DNA of 64,000 bases, from the NCBI RefSeq assembly GCF_005116445.1, contig NZ_SWBQ01000001.1:496001-560000 (forward strand). Reading direction: 5' to 3'. Under the pieces are notes generated by a model, which was given only the letters and a program-made list of their open reading frames with translations, was not told the DNA's origin and did not search any database. This stretch comes from Pedobacter frigoris (lineage in GTDB: Bacteria; Bacteroidota; Bacteroidia; Sphingobacteriales; Sphingobacteriaceae). Both the position numbers and the translations under genes were made by a program. Shown in pieces: positions 1-8,199 of the stretch (its first letter is position 1; each line of letters starts with the position of its first letter).

Positions 1-1229
1 GGATCATCGCACCAATGCCGGGAAAAGGAACCATCGGTATAGAGGTGCCGAATATGCATCCAGAGATGGTTTCTATGCGCAGTATTCTGGCGACAGAGAA
101 ATTTCAGCAGACTACTATGGATCTGCCGATTGCTTTGGGTAAAACGATCTCTAACGAGGTCTATATTGCAGATTTATCTAAAATGCCCCACTTGCTGGTT
201 GCCGGAGCTACTGGGCAGGGTAAATCGGTGGGTATCAACTCAATTTTGGTATCCCTGCTTTACAAAAAGCACCCGTCGCAGCTGAAATTTGTACTGGTAG
301 ATCCTAAAAAGGTAGAGTTGACCCTGTTCAATAAAATTGAGCGCCACTTCCTGGCGAAATTACCTGGAGAAGCAGATGCGATCATTACAGATACAAAGAA
401 AGTAATCAATACGCTAAACTCTTTATGTATTGAAATGGATCAGCGCTATGACCTGCTGAAAGATGCGCAGGTTAGAAATCTGAAGGAATACAATGAGAAG
501 TTCATCAAGCGTAAGCTAAATCCAAATAATTCTCACCGCTTCCTGCCTTACATCGTGCTGATCGTGGATGAGTTTGCTGATCTGATGATGACTGCGGGAA
601 AAGAGGTAGAAACGCCCATAGCACGTTTGGCACAGCTGGCACGTGCGGTAGGGATTCACCTGGTACTGGCTACGCAGCGTCCTTCAGTAAACATCATTAC
701 AGGTACTATTAAGGCCAACTTCCCCGCAAGGCTAGCTTTCAGGGTATTGTCTAAAATAGATTCGAGGACCATCCTGGATAGTGGAGGTGCAGACCAGCTC
801 ATCGGTAGAGGAGATATGCTGTTGTCGACAGGAAATGACCTGATCAGGTTGCAGTGTGCTTTTGTAGACACACCTGAAGTAGACCGGATCTCTGACTTTA
901 TCGGCGTTCAGAGAGGATATCCGGAGGCCTACCAGTTGCCCGAGTATATTGACGAAGCAGCAGAAAATGCAAAACTGGAATTTGATCCTAACGATCGTGA
1001 CTCTATGTTTGAAGATGCTGCAAGACTGATCGTTATGCATCAACAGGGATCTACTTCGCTGATACAGAGGAAGTTGAAACTTGGTTACAACAGAGCAGGA
1101 CGGATCATTGACCAACTGGAGGCTGCGGGAGTGGTAGGGCCTTTTGAAGGTAGTAAGGCAAGAGAGGTTCTGATCCCTGATGATTATGCTTTGGAACAGT
1201 TCTTGAATGACCTGAACAACAATAAATAA
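1..1229 (+). CDS. ftsK: DNA translocase FtsK, C-terminal part (5' end outside window)
   Basis: The reading frame is open from the left edge, so the protein starts upstream; about 405 residues are visible. It is the motor domain of FtsK/SpoIIIE, the hexameric ATPase that pumps the chromosome terminus through the division septum. Visible motifs, counted from the Met at base 15: Walker A GATGQGKS near residue 64, Walker B IVLIVDEFADL near 178, the LATQRPS segment after it, and a C-terminal gamma winged helix of about 60 residues (QQGSTSLIQRKLKLGYNRAG), which in known FtsK reads chromosome polarity sequences. The N-terminal membrane domain is not in the window. Housekeeping gene, 14 bp upstream of the LolA-like gene. 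Confidence 0.96.
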   Translation, partial: IIAPMPGKGTIGIEVPNMHPEMVSMRSILATEKFQQTTMDLPIALGKTISNEVYIADLSKMPHLLVAGATGQGKSVGINSILVSLLYKKHPSQLKFVLVDPKKVELTLFNKIERHFLAKLPGEADAIITDTKKVINTLNSLCIEMDQRYDLLKDAQVRNLKEYNEKFIKRKLNPNNSHRFLPYIVLIVDEFADLMMTAGKEVETPIARLAQLARAVGIHLVLATQRPSVNIITGTIKANFPARLAFRVLSKIDSRTILDSGGADQLIGRGDMLLSTGNDLIRLQCAFVDTPEVDRISDFIGVQRGYPEAYQLPEYIDEAAENAKLEFDPNDRDSMFEDAARLIVMHQQGSTSLIQRKLKLGYNRAGRIIDQLEAAGVVGPFEGSKAREVLIPDDYALEQFLNDLNNNK

Positions 1230-1243
1230 AAAAGGAGAAAAAG

Positions 1244-1894
1244 ATGAAGAAGACCGCGTTGTTATTTGTAATGGTTTCAGGATTTATAGTTTCGGCTTAT
1301 GCCCAGACCGATGCGAAAGCAAAAGCTATACTCGCAGGGGTAAGTAAAAAATACCGTTCATTTGATGTCGTTAAAGCTGACTTCACATTTACACTGGATA
1401 ATTTACAGGCAAAAGTTAAGGAAAGTCAGCAGGGTACATTGCTGGTAAAAGCCTCGGCCAACAAGTATAAAGTGGCGATGACTGAGCAGGAGATGATCAG
1501 TGACGGTAAAAGTCAGTGGACTTATTTAAAAGATGATAAAGAGGTGCAGGTGACTACGGTAGATAATTCTGCAGATGGATTGAACCCTGCTAAAATATTC
1601 ACAGTATATGAAACCGGGTTTAAGTCCTTGTATACAGGCGATACTAAATCAGCAGGGAAGGTTTTTCAAATGATCGACCTTTCGCCAATAGACACTAAAA
1701 AGTCTTTTTACAAAATACGTCTGACGATAGATAAGGTGGCTAAGCAGATCAGTAACGTGCTCATTTTTGATAAAAATGGCAACAGGTATACCTATGCAGT
1801 AAAGTCATTCACAGGAAATGTGAAGGTTACTGAAAACACATTTACTTTTGATGTTAAAAAATATCCCGGAGTAGAAGTAGTAGATTTGAGGTAA
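1244..1894 (+). CDS. LolA-like outer-membrane lipoprotein carrier protein
   Basis: A 216-residue exported protein with an N-terminal signal peptide ending near the AYAQT at residues 18-22. The rest is a beta-rich half-barrel pattern of the LolA/LolB fold: KADFTFTLDN, a GTLLVKASANKYKVAM strand pair, and the DGKSQWTYLKDDKEVQV segment typical of Bacteroidota LolA. Members carry lipoproteins across the periplasm to the outer membrane. The FtsK-LolA order is common in Bacteroidota. The stop codon is immediately followed by the ATG of the next gene, so the two are co-transcribed. Confidence 0.85.
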   Translation: MKKTALLFVMVSGFIVSAYAQTDAKAKAILAGVSKKYRSFDVVKADFTFTLDNLQAKVKESQQGTLLVKASANKYKVAMTEQEMISDGKSQWTYLKDDKEVQVTTVDNSADGLNPAKIFTVYETGFKSLYTGDTKSAGKVFQMIDLSPIDTKKSFYKIRLTIDKVAKQISNVLIFDKNGNRYTYAVKSFTGNVKVTENTFTFDVKKYPGVEVVDLR

Positions 1895-2659
1895 ATGAAG
1901 ATCACGTTTCTAGGTACAGGCACTTCTCAAGGCATTCCGGTTATTACCTGCAGTTGTATCGTATGCACATCCGCAGATCATAGGGACAAGCGACTGAGGG
2001 TATCGGTACTCGTTGAAACAGATGATAAGACAATAGTTATCGATAGCGGACCTGATTTCAGGTATCAGATGCTGCGGGCAGAGGTGAAGAACCTGGATGC
2101 CATTCTTTATACGCATGAGCATAAGGACCATGTTGCAGGACTGGATGACATCAGACCATTTAATTATCTGCTTCGGAAGAATATAGCTATTTATGCTACC
2201 GAGCGTGTACAGCATGCTTTGAAAAAGGAATTCTCTTATATTTTCGCTGAGGCGCATTACCCTGGATTACCTCAGATTGATATGCATACCATTGCTACTG
2301 ATGTATTTAATATAGGTGAAACGGCGATTGTTCCTTTAGATATCATGCATTATAAACTGCCTATTCTGGGGTTTAAGATCAACGACTTTGTTTACATCAC
2401 AGATGCAAAGACAGTGTCTGAGGAAACTGTTGCAAAAATAAGGAGAACTAAAATACTGGTGGTAAATGCATTGCAAAGGGAAAACCACATTTCGCATTTC
2501 ACACTGGATGAGGCCATTGCATTTGCGGAGCTGGTGGGGGCTGAGACAACGTATTTTACACACATCAGCCATAATATGGGATTACATGAGGTTGTGGAAA
2601 GAGATTTGCCGAATAATATTAAAATGGCCTACGATGGCTTGACGTTATTTTGCAAATAA
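1895..2659 (+). CDS. MBL-fold metallo-hydrolase, PhnP-like
   Basis: A 254-residue cytosolic protein of the metallo-beta-lactamase fold. The metal-binding signature THEHKDH lies at residues 73-79, the later metal aspartate in the YITDAK segment and a final histidine in THISHNMGLHE. Near the N-terminus three cysteines (C19, C21, C24 in TCSCIVC) match the structural zinc site of PhnP-type phosphodiesterases. In other bacteria PhnP hydrolyses cyclic ribose phosphates, but no other phn genes are here, so the substrate is unknown. The start abuts the stop of the LolA-like gene. Confidence 0.85.
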   Translation: MKITFLGTGTSQGIPVITCSCIVCTSADHRDKRLRVSVLVETDDKTIVIDSGPDFRYQMLRAEVKNLDAILYTHEHKDHVAGLDDIRPFNYLLRKNIAIYATERVQHALKKEFSYIFAEAHYPGLPQIDMHTIATDVFNIGETAIVPLDIMHYKLPILGFKINDFVYITDAKTVSEETVAKIRRTKILVVNALQRENHISHFTLDEAIAFAELVGAETTYFTHISHNMGLHEVVERDLPNNIKMAYDGLTLFCK

Positions 2660-2671
2660 AACATATCTTTG
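2639..2671 (+). promoter_or_regulatory. Promoter of tRNA-Leu (TTG ... TATCTTTG)
   Basis: TATCTTTG at 2664-2671 is an exact match to the Bacteroidota -7 element TAnnTTTG and sits 12 bp before the tRNA. A TTG at 2639-2641, 22 bp upstream and inside the end of the preceding gene, could serve as the -33 element. The tRNA is therefore probably transcribed independently of the MBL gene. Confidence 0.55.
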
Positions 2672-2683
2672 CTGCATATAATC

Positions 2684-2767
2684 ACCTAGGTGGCGAAATT
2701 GGTAGACGCACCAGCTTGAGGGGCTGGCGCCCGCAAGGGTGTGGGAGTTCGAATCTCCTCTTAGGTA
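2684..2767 (+). tRNA. tRNA-Leu (anticodon GAG)
   Basis: Cloverleaf of a class II (long variable arm) tRNA. Acceptor stem ACCTAGG (2684-2690) pairs with CTTAGGT (2760-2766), followed by discriminator A. D-arm contains AATTGGTAGACGC. The anticodon stem CCAGC/GCTGG encloses TTGAGGG, giving anticodon GAG at 2718-2720 (reads CTC/CTT). Variable arm GCGCCCGCAAGGGTGT, and T-arm with GTTCGAATC. CCA is not encoded. The gene sits between conserved housekeeping genes and the accessory block whose recombinase points toward it. Confidence 0.96.
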
Positions 2768-2776
2768 CACTTTTCA

Positions 2777-2803
2777 ATAGCTAACAATCTGATTGTTAGC
2801 TAT
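2777..2803 (+). terminator. Hairpin terminator after tRNA-Leu
   Basis: Perfect 12-bp inverted repeat ATAGCTAACAAT / ATTGTTAGCTAT with a 3-nt loop, 9 nt after the tRNA end, followed by TTGTGTTTT. The T tract is imperfect, but position and stem strength fit an intrinsic terminator. From here to 3000 the sequence is AT-rich with no gene seen. Confidence 0.7.
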
Positions 2804-3000
2804 TTGTGTTTTAAAAATCTTCTTGTTCTAAGTGTTTTTGCTGCACTTTTAGAAATCTAATTTTGCAAATTTTTGATTTTCAAATACTTCAAAATCGTTG
2901 ATTTTAGACGTTTTTTTAATTGGTTTTTGCATCGTTTTGACTACCAATTCATTAAGATTTGGCGTGTTTTTTATCAAAATAAACCGAGCTCTGATACCAT

Positions 3001-3019
3001 GAGCAGATTAGCTTAGAAC
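3001..3019. repeat. 19-bp perfect direct repeat, left copy (candidate attachment site)
   Basis: GAGCAGATTAGCTTAGAAC occurs here and again, in the same orientation, at 33103-33121. The left copy overlaps the last codons and the stop of the serine recombinase. Similarity continues a little further right with one indel (ATTTTTCCCA here, TATTTTAATCCA there). Serine-integrase genes usually sit next to one attachment site, so this could be one junction of an integrated element; alternatively the right copy is a remnant of another recombinase 3' end. Confidence 0.45.
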
Positions 3020-4669
3020 ATTTTTCCCAGTTTTGTCTCCACTTTTTACAATTTCGGCTATGATTTGAGTTATGGATTTGATGAATTTTTCATCTTTATG
3101 GCATTTGATTTTTGTTTCTTCGGGCGTTGGTCTTCTTAATGCTCTTCTCATTTCTAGATGTTCTGCTTTGCTATTTTGGTCAGTTATTATCTTGTTTGCT
3201 AGTGACAACACTAATAGTATATTTATACTCGCTTTTCTAAGATTAAATTGTAAATGCTCATTAAAGTAATTAGAAGTAAATATCCCTTGATCCCATGTCA
3301 AATAGTCTTTGAATATCGCCCTTACCAAAAGTTGTTTTTGCAGTATGTCCGATCTTCTGTATAGTTTGTAGAAATTGAATCTGCCAGACTTAAATACACT
3401 CAACACATTTTCAATATTTGCTTTGTCTATTTGCGAGTTATTAGACAAACACTCAATATGTTTCTTTTCAATTTTAAACTCTTCTCTCCATTTATGATAA
3501 ACGGAAACTGAAATTTGGTCGGCTATGAATTTTTGCTCTAACCTTAGATTCTTTTCTCGTAGATTTCGAAGCAACCTTAATTTTTCTTTTTGTCTCTTGT
3601 TTTCGTCTTTTAATAGCTCGTCCGATAAGCTTAGTAGTGAACTATTCAGTAAGTCAACTTGATGTTTTTGCAGTGTAATTTTCTTTAATAATTCTTCAAA
3701 TTTCTTGTGCATAGTTTCTCCGGGAATGTTTATACTTGGATGATCAACGCATTTATAGTACAAGTAATATTTCCGATTTCCTTTTGTCCATCCAGCAGTA
3801 AGGTTGCGACCGCAAGGACATTTGATAACGCCTCTTAATGGGAATTCTTCATTGGCTCTAGTTCGTCTTTTTGACATTCCATCTAATATTTTTTGTATAC
3901 GCCAAAAGTCTGCCTCGGGTATTATGGGTTCATGTAGTGCTTTTACATATTTTTCTGAAATGTTTTTAAATGCATTGATCTTTATTAGGCCTGCATAGAC
4001 AGAATTTCTCAAAATATCATTGATAGCGTTACTTCCTCTATTTTTAAATCCAAGTGCTAATACTTCTTTATGTATTGTCTTTTGTGGAACTCCTGCTTCG
4101 AAATCAGAAAAGATTTTCTTTATGATGTAGCTTTGCAAGCTATTGATTTCTATCGTCTGGTCGTTGAACGGTTTTTTGATGTTCAGGTAACCAAATGGCG
4201 CCTTACCTAAAAATCGACCTTTTTCCTTTGCATTTAGTATGCCTAACCTAGTTCGGTTTTTTATGGTAAGAAGTTCTCTATGTGCTATCAAATATTCAAA
4301 GGCTCGTTTCATAAAGACATCCGAATCGGATGTGTCCAGGTTAATTGGCTCATTAGTTGATATTACTTTGACGTCATACTTTCTCTCTAGCTCAGCAATT
4401 TTCATTAACGCTTCAGGTAAATTCCTGCTGAAGCGATCATGGTCGAGCACCACAAGATATTGGCATTTGCTTTTATGTTTTTTAATGAAGTCCTCTAACG
4501 CTAAATAACTATTTCTTTTAAACGTATAGCTGTTTTCTCCATTATCTCTAAACACTTCCAGAATCTTCAGTTTATTTCGTTTACAATAATCACGTACAAT
4601 GGATTCCTGATATTCCAATGATTTAGATTGATCTTTGGTGCTCAATCTTAGATAACATACTGCATTCAT
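3008..4669 (-). CDS. Large serine recombinase (site-specific integrase)
   Basis: A 553-residue large serine recombinase. The N-terminal resolvase domain has the nucleophile Ser10 in YLRLSTKDQ and the catalytic arginines in LDHDRFSRN (residues 75-83). It is followed by a Recombinase domain (GFKNRGSNAINDILRNSVYAG), a zinc ribbon (KCPCGRNL ... YYLYYKC) and a coiled-coil region. Such enzymes integrate and excise phages and integrative elements without host factors. It is transcribed away from the defence operon, with its 3' end inside the 19-bp repeat at 3001. Base composition is clearly more AT-rich than the housekeeping genes on its left, consistent with transfer. Length fits the family, and both active-site and DNA-binding parts look intact. 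Confidence 0.93.
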   Translation of the reverse strand: MNAVCYLRLSTKDQSKSLEYQESIVRDYCKRNKLKILEVFRDNGENSYTFKRNSYLALEDFIKKHKSKCQYLVVLDHDRFSRNLPEALMKIAELERKYDVKVISTNEPINLDTSDSDVFMKRAFEYLIAHRELLTIKNRTRLGILNAKEKGRFLGKAPFGYLNIKKPFNDQTIEINSLQSYIIKKIFSDFEAGVPQKTIHKEVLALGFKNRGSNAINDILRNSVYAGLIKINAFKNISEKYVKALHEPIIPEADFWRIQKILDGMSKRRTRANEEFPLRGVIKCPCGRNLTAGWTKGNRKYYLYYKCVDHPSINIPGETMHKKFEELLKKITLQKHQVDLLNSSLLSLSDELLKDENKRQKEKLRLLRNLREKNLRLEQKFIADQISVSVYHKWREEFKIEKKHIECLSNNSQIDKANIENVLSVFKSGRFNFYKLYRRSDILQKQLLVRAIFKDYLTWDQGIFTSNYFNEHLQFNLRKASINILLVLSLANKIITDQNSKAEHLEMRRALRRPTPEETKIKCHKDEKFIKSITQIIAEIVKSGDKTGKNVLS

Positions 4670-4725
4670 ATATAAGTTTTTTAATGAATTGCCAATTGAA
4701 TAAAAAGATTGAGTTTCGAAGGAGT

Positions 4726-4771
4726 TTACGGTTTACCGTAATCCATCATTCTACTAATTTTAGTATATTTG
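4726..4771 (+). promoter_or_regulatory. Defence-operon promoter with palindromic candidate operator
   Basis: TATATTTG at 4764-4771 is a perfect Bacteroidota -7 element, 56 bp before the SIR2 start codon. Just upstream lies the perfect palindrome TTACGGTTTACCGTAA (4726-4741; 7-bp arms, 2-bp spacer), in the -33 to -45 region, where a dimeric regulator could bind. The palindrome also lies 57 bp from the divergent recombinase start, so it could act on both. No dedicated regulator gene is present in the operon. Confidence 0.55.
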
Positions 4772-4826
4772 ATTTATAGCAATTGGTTGATTGGTTGCTA
4801 TTTAATATAATTTTAACCAAATAAAT

Positions 4827-6116
4827 ATGAGCTCTCATGACCCAATACGTCAATCTAAATATTTAAGACAAACTTTATCCCAAGATAAAAAGCCTGTAGG
4901 TTTCTTCATTTCGGCAGGATGCCCTTTGGCTGTGACTATGCCTACGGAAAAGGAATGGCCATTGATTCCTGACGTAGCAGGCTTGACTAGATATATTAAA
5001 GATGAAATAGACAAAGAAATACCTGTTGTTCAAGGTGCTACACGAAGCTTAGCAGGTGCATATACTCAACTTATCGAAGAGGTAGTAAAAACGGGAAAGA
5101 CTAATCCAAATATTGAGGATATTTTAAGTTTTTTAAGAGGTATGATGCAAATCTCTAGAGGAGCTGCCGATATTAGGGGTTTTTCCGAAGCTGAATTAGA
5201 TAATCTAGAAAAAATAGTTTGTCAAAAAATAGCTGAAAAATTGAATGTCAAGCTTCCAGATAATAAATCGCCTTATCACAAATTAGCTAAATGGGTAAAC
5301 AACATTGATCGAGATACTCCTATTGAAATATTTACTACTAATTACGATCTGCTATTAGAAGAAGCATTTGAATCTCTGAAGGTTCCATATTTTGATGGAT
5401 TTGTGGGGACAAGATTTCCTTTTTTTGATTTAAGGGCTGTTGAAGATAATTTGATACCCAATCATTGGACAAGATTATGGAAAATTCACGGATCTATAAA
5501 TTGGTATCTGAAAGATAATAAAGATGTTTATCGTTCTACAAGCTTAGAAGAATGTGATTCCTATATTATCCATCCTTCTCATTTGAAATATGATCAAAGT
5601 CGTAAAATGCCTTATTTAGCATTAATAGACAGATTGAATAAATTTCTAAGACAGAATTCAGCGGTGCTAATACTGTCTGGATATTCTTTTAGTGATGACC
5701 ATTTGAACGATACGATTTTGAATGCTCTAAGAGCAAACCCTACTGCAATGGTGATTGCTTTACTATTTGGAGATTTAACCAAAACTATTCAAGAAAAAGG
5801 AGATGGAGAAGAAGAATTAATAACCAAAACTACCATTAACTACGATAAAGCTCTTGAATTGGCAGAAAATAGATCTAATCTAAGTATTTGGACTTTCGAC
5901 GAGGCTGTGATTGGTGGACTTAGAGCAAAATGGAAACCGACGAAATCAGACTATGATTCGGAAGAAAATATAGGTAATGCAGTAAGACCAATTAAAGATG
6001 ATGATCAAAAGATTGTTGGGTACAAATTTCATCTTGGAGACTTTGCCGTTTTAGGCGACTTTCTACAAGAATTAATTGGTAAGGAGCAGTTTAAAATAGT
6101 ACAGGATGGCGTTTAA
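4827..6116 (+). CDS. SIR2-like NADase, defence effector (SIR2-HerA system)
   Basis: A 429-residue SIR2-fold protein. Visible motifs are an N-terminal nucleotide-binding segment GFFISAGCP (residues 25-33), TTNYD (170-174) after the FT strand, the catalytic histidine in KIHGSINW (His221) and the SGYSFSDDHLN segment near 285. In characterised antiphage systems such SIR2 proteins hydrolyse NAD+ on infection and stop the host cell. Its last 11 bases overlap the HerA gene, the arrangement of SIR2-HerA pairs, in which HerA and SIR2 assemble into one complex. It is first in a seven-gene co-directional operon. The residues after about 330 (YDKALELAENRSNL) are not assigned to a domain. Confidence 0.85.
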   Translation: MSSHDPIRQSKYLRQTLSQDKKPVGFFISAGCPLAVTMPTEKEWPLIPDVAGLTRYIKDEIDKEIPVVQGATRSLAGAYTQLIEEVVKTGKTNPNIEDILSFLRGMMQISRGAADIRGFSEAELDNLEKIVCQKIAEKLNVKLPDNKSPYHKLAKWVNNIDRDTPIEIFTTNYDLLLEEAFESLKVPYFDGFVGTRFPFFDLRAVEDNLIPNHWTRLWKIHGSINWYLKDNKDVYRSTSLEECDSYIIHPSHLKYDQSRKMPYLALIDRLNKFLRQNSAVLILSGYSFSDDHLNDTILNALRANPTAMVIALLFGDLTKTIQEKGDGEEELITKTTINYDKALELAENRSNLSIWTFDEAVIGGLRAKWKPTKSDYDSEENIGNAVRPIKDDDQKIVGYKFHLGDFAVLGDFLQELIGKEQFKIVQDGV

Positions 6117-8193
6117 ATCTACTTACTTAGGAACAATACAAGATGTTAGTGGTACTTCATTAAGTGTTGCATTGGATAATACAGCACCATCTGGACTTAC
6201 TTATGTAGATGGAGAAGGATATCGCATTGGACAGATAGGATCTTTTGTGAAAATCCCTATTGGTTATATAGATCTTTTTGGCATTGTTACACAAGTAGGG
6301 GCAAGTGCAGTTCCAGATAATCAGATATTATCACAACCTTATGGATACCGTTGGATCAAGGTACAACTTATCGGTGAAGGGCAACGAAATGGTTCTTTCC
6401 AACGAGGAATATCCCAATATCCGACGATTAGTGATGAAGTTCATTTGGTGTCAGAGGCGGATTTAAAAAACATTTATGGACAACCAGATAAACCTTACTT
6501 TGTAAAGGTAGGTCATATTGCGGGAGCTGAGTCCATTCCGGCATTGATTGACATCAATAAATTGATTACTCGTCATTCTGCCATTGTCGGTACTACAGGT
6601 TCAGGAAAATCAACAACAGTTGCTAGTATATTAAATGCTATTTCTGATCCCCTAAGGTATCCCTCAGCAAGAGTAATTGTATTTGATTTACATGGTGAAT
6701 ACGGGCATGCTTTAAAAGACCGGGCCAATATTTTTAAGGTAAATGCAGATAAAACTGAAGGAAGCATCGAAAAAGATCTATTTGTTCCTTTTTGGGCACT
6801 AAGTTTTGAAGAACTCTGTAACATTAGTTTTGGTAAGTTCAATAACGAAAAAGATGAGAACATTATTCTTGAGCGTATATCTTTAGCAAAGAGAGCCAGT
6901 TTAAAAAAATATGCAAAAGATGGTGTCAATGAAGATACATTAAATGTGGATTCTCCTATTCCTTTTAGTTTAAATAAATTGTGGTATGAATTGTATCATG
7001 AATGTTTTGCAACTTACTATAGTAAAAACAAAGGTCAAGCATTCCAAAATTTAGCATTTGAAAACGATGAAGAAGGTAAAGAGTTTAAAGGTGATCTTAT
7101 AAATGCTGTACCGCCGATATTTAAGAAAGTTAAAAATGATGCTGGTGATGATGAGAAAATCAATTATGTTCCAGGTGGTCTAAATGTAGGTCAACAGGTA
7201 TTATCATTGGGTTCAAAACTCAGAATACCAAGATTTGATTTCTTATTTAAACCGGGAAAGTGGACTCCTAAGGAAGATGGTGCAACGGACTTTGATTTAG
7301 ATTCATTAATTAAAGACTGGATCGGAAGTGATAAGCCTATAACAATAATGGACTTATCGGGTGTTCCAAATTCAATTCTCAATACTATTATAGGAGTTTT
7401 GTTGCGTATTATTTATGATGGGCTTTTTTGGGCGAGAAATTTATCACAAGGTGGTCGAAATAGACCACTTTTATTACTGATGGAAGAAGCTCATAATTAT
7501 TTGAACAATGAAGGCAGTGCATTAAATATAGTCCAGAAGATAGTAAAGGAAGGACGTAAGTATGGCATTGGAGCTATGATAGTTAGTCAAAGGCCATCTG
7601 AAGTAAATTCAACAATTCTATCGCAATGCGGGACATTTTTTGCGTTACGACTGGCCAATGCAACAGATAGGGGGCATATCACTAGTGCGGTGACTGATAA
7701 TTTAGAAGGATTAACAAGTATGTTGCCGATTTTACGAACGGGCGAAGCTATCATACTAGGTGAGGCTGTAAAGCTCCCGATGAGAGCACTAATTGATGCT
7801 CCACCAAAAGACAGAAGACCTGATAGTCATGATCCGATAATCTACGACGAGCATGGAGAAGAGGATTCAATGCACCCAGGAGGTTGGGGAAGTAGAATGG
7901 AAGAAAATCCTAATTATAAAGAATTTGTAGAGACTTGGAGAGCCCAAAGTCCATTCATTAAATTAACAAATAAATCAAAAACTATGAACAGACAATCAGT
8001 TTCATCGTCAAATATTGCATCTATAGGATATGATGCAAATTCACAAATACTTGAAGTTGAATTTTTAAATGGAGGTGTATATCAATATTTTGATGCGCCT
8101 CAACATATTTACGAAGGACTTATGAGTGCAGGATCACACGGTGAATATCTGGCTCAAAATATTAAGGGTGCTTATAGATATTCCAAAGTCTAG
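6106..8193 (+). CDS. HerA-type DNA translocase with C-terminal KTSC domain
   Basis: A 695-residue HerA/DUF87 ATPase. An N-terminal HAS-barrel (about 1-120) precedes Walker A GTTGSGKST at 162-170; Walker B LLLLMEEAHN lies near 455-463, followed by an IVSQRPSEV segment and an arginine-rich region. The last 65 or so residues (from about 630: VSSSNIASIGYD, LEVEFLNGGVYQYFDAP, ANGEYLAQNIK-like end) match the small KTSC domain, normally found as a separate protein or appended to enzymes such as lysyl-tRNA synthetase. Partner HerA proteins form hexamers that hold SIR2 or nuclease effectors. The gene overlaps the SIR2 stop and ends 6 bp before the nuclease-like gene. Confidence 0.87.
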   Translation: MAFKSTYLGTIQDVSGTSLSVALDNTAPSGLTYVDGEGYRIGQIGSFVKIPIGYIDLFGIVTQVGASAVPDNQILSQPYGYRWIKVQLIGEGQRNGSFQRGISQYPTISDEVHLVSEADLKNIYGQPDKPYFVKVGHIAGAESIPALIDINKLITRHSAIVGTTGSGKSTTVASILNAISDPLRYPSARVIVFDLHGEYGHALKDRANIFKVNADKTEGSIEKDLFVPFWALSFEELCNISFGKFNNEKDENIILERISLAKRASLKKYAKDGVNEDTLNVDSPIPFSLNKLWYELYHECFATYYSKNKGQAFQNLAFENDEEGKEFKGDLINAVPPIFKKVKNDAGDDEKINYVPGGLNVGQQVLSLGSKLRIPRFDFLFKPGKWTPKEDGATDFDLDSLIKDWIGSDKPITIMDLSGVPNSILNTIIGVLLRIIYDGLFWARNLSQGGRNRPLLLLMEEAHNYLNNEGSALNIVQKIVKEGRKYGIGAMIVSQRPSEVNSTILSQCGTFFALRLANATDRGHITSAVTDNLEGLTSMLPILRTGEAIILGEAVKLPMRALIDAPPKDRRPDSHDPIIYDEHGEEDSMHPGGWGSRMEENPNYKEFVETWRAQSPFIKLTNKSKTMNRQSVSSSNIASIGYDANSQILEVEFLNGGVYQYFDAPQHIYEGLMSAGSHGEYLAQNIKGAYRYSKV

Positions 8194-8199
8194 ATTTAA

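Noticed and set aside
2684-3007. tRNA-Leu as the integration target of the serine recombinase
   Set aside because: Serine integrases rarely use tRNA genes. The tRNA 3' end was not noticed repeated elsewhere, and the 19-bp repeat at 3001 lies 230 bp away from it.
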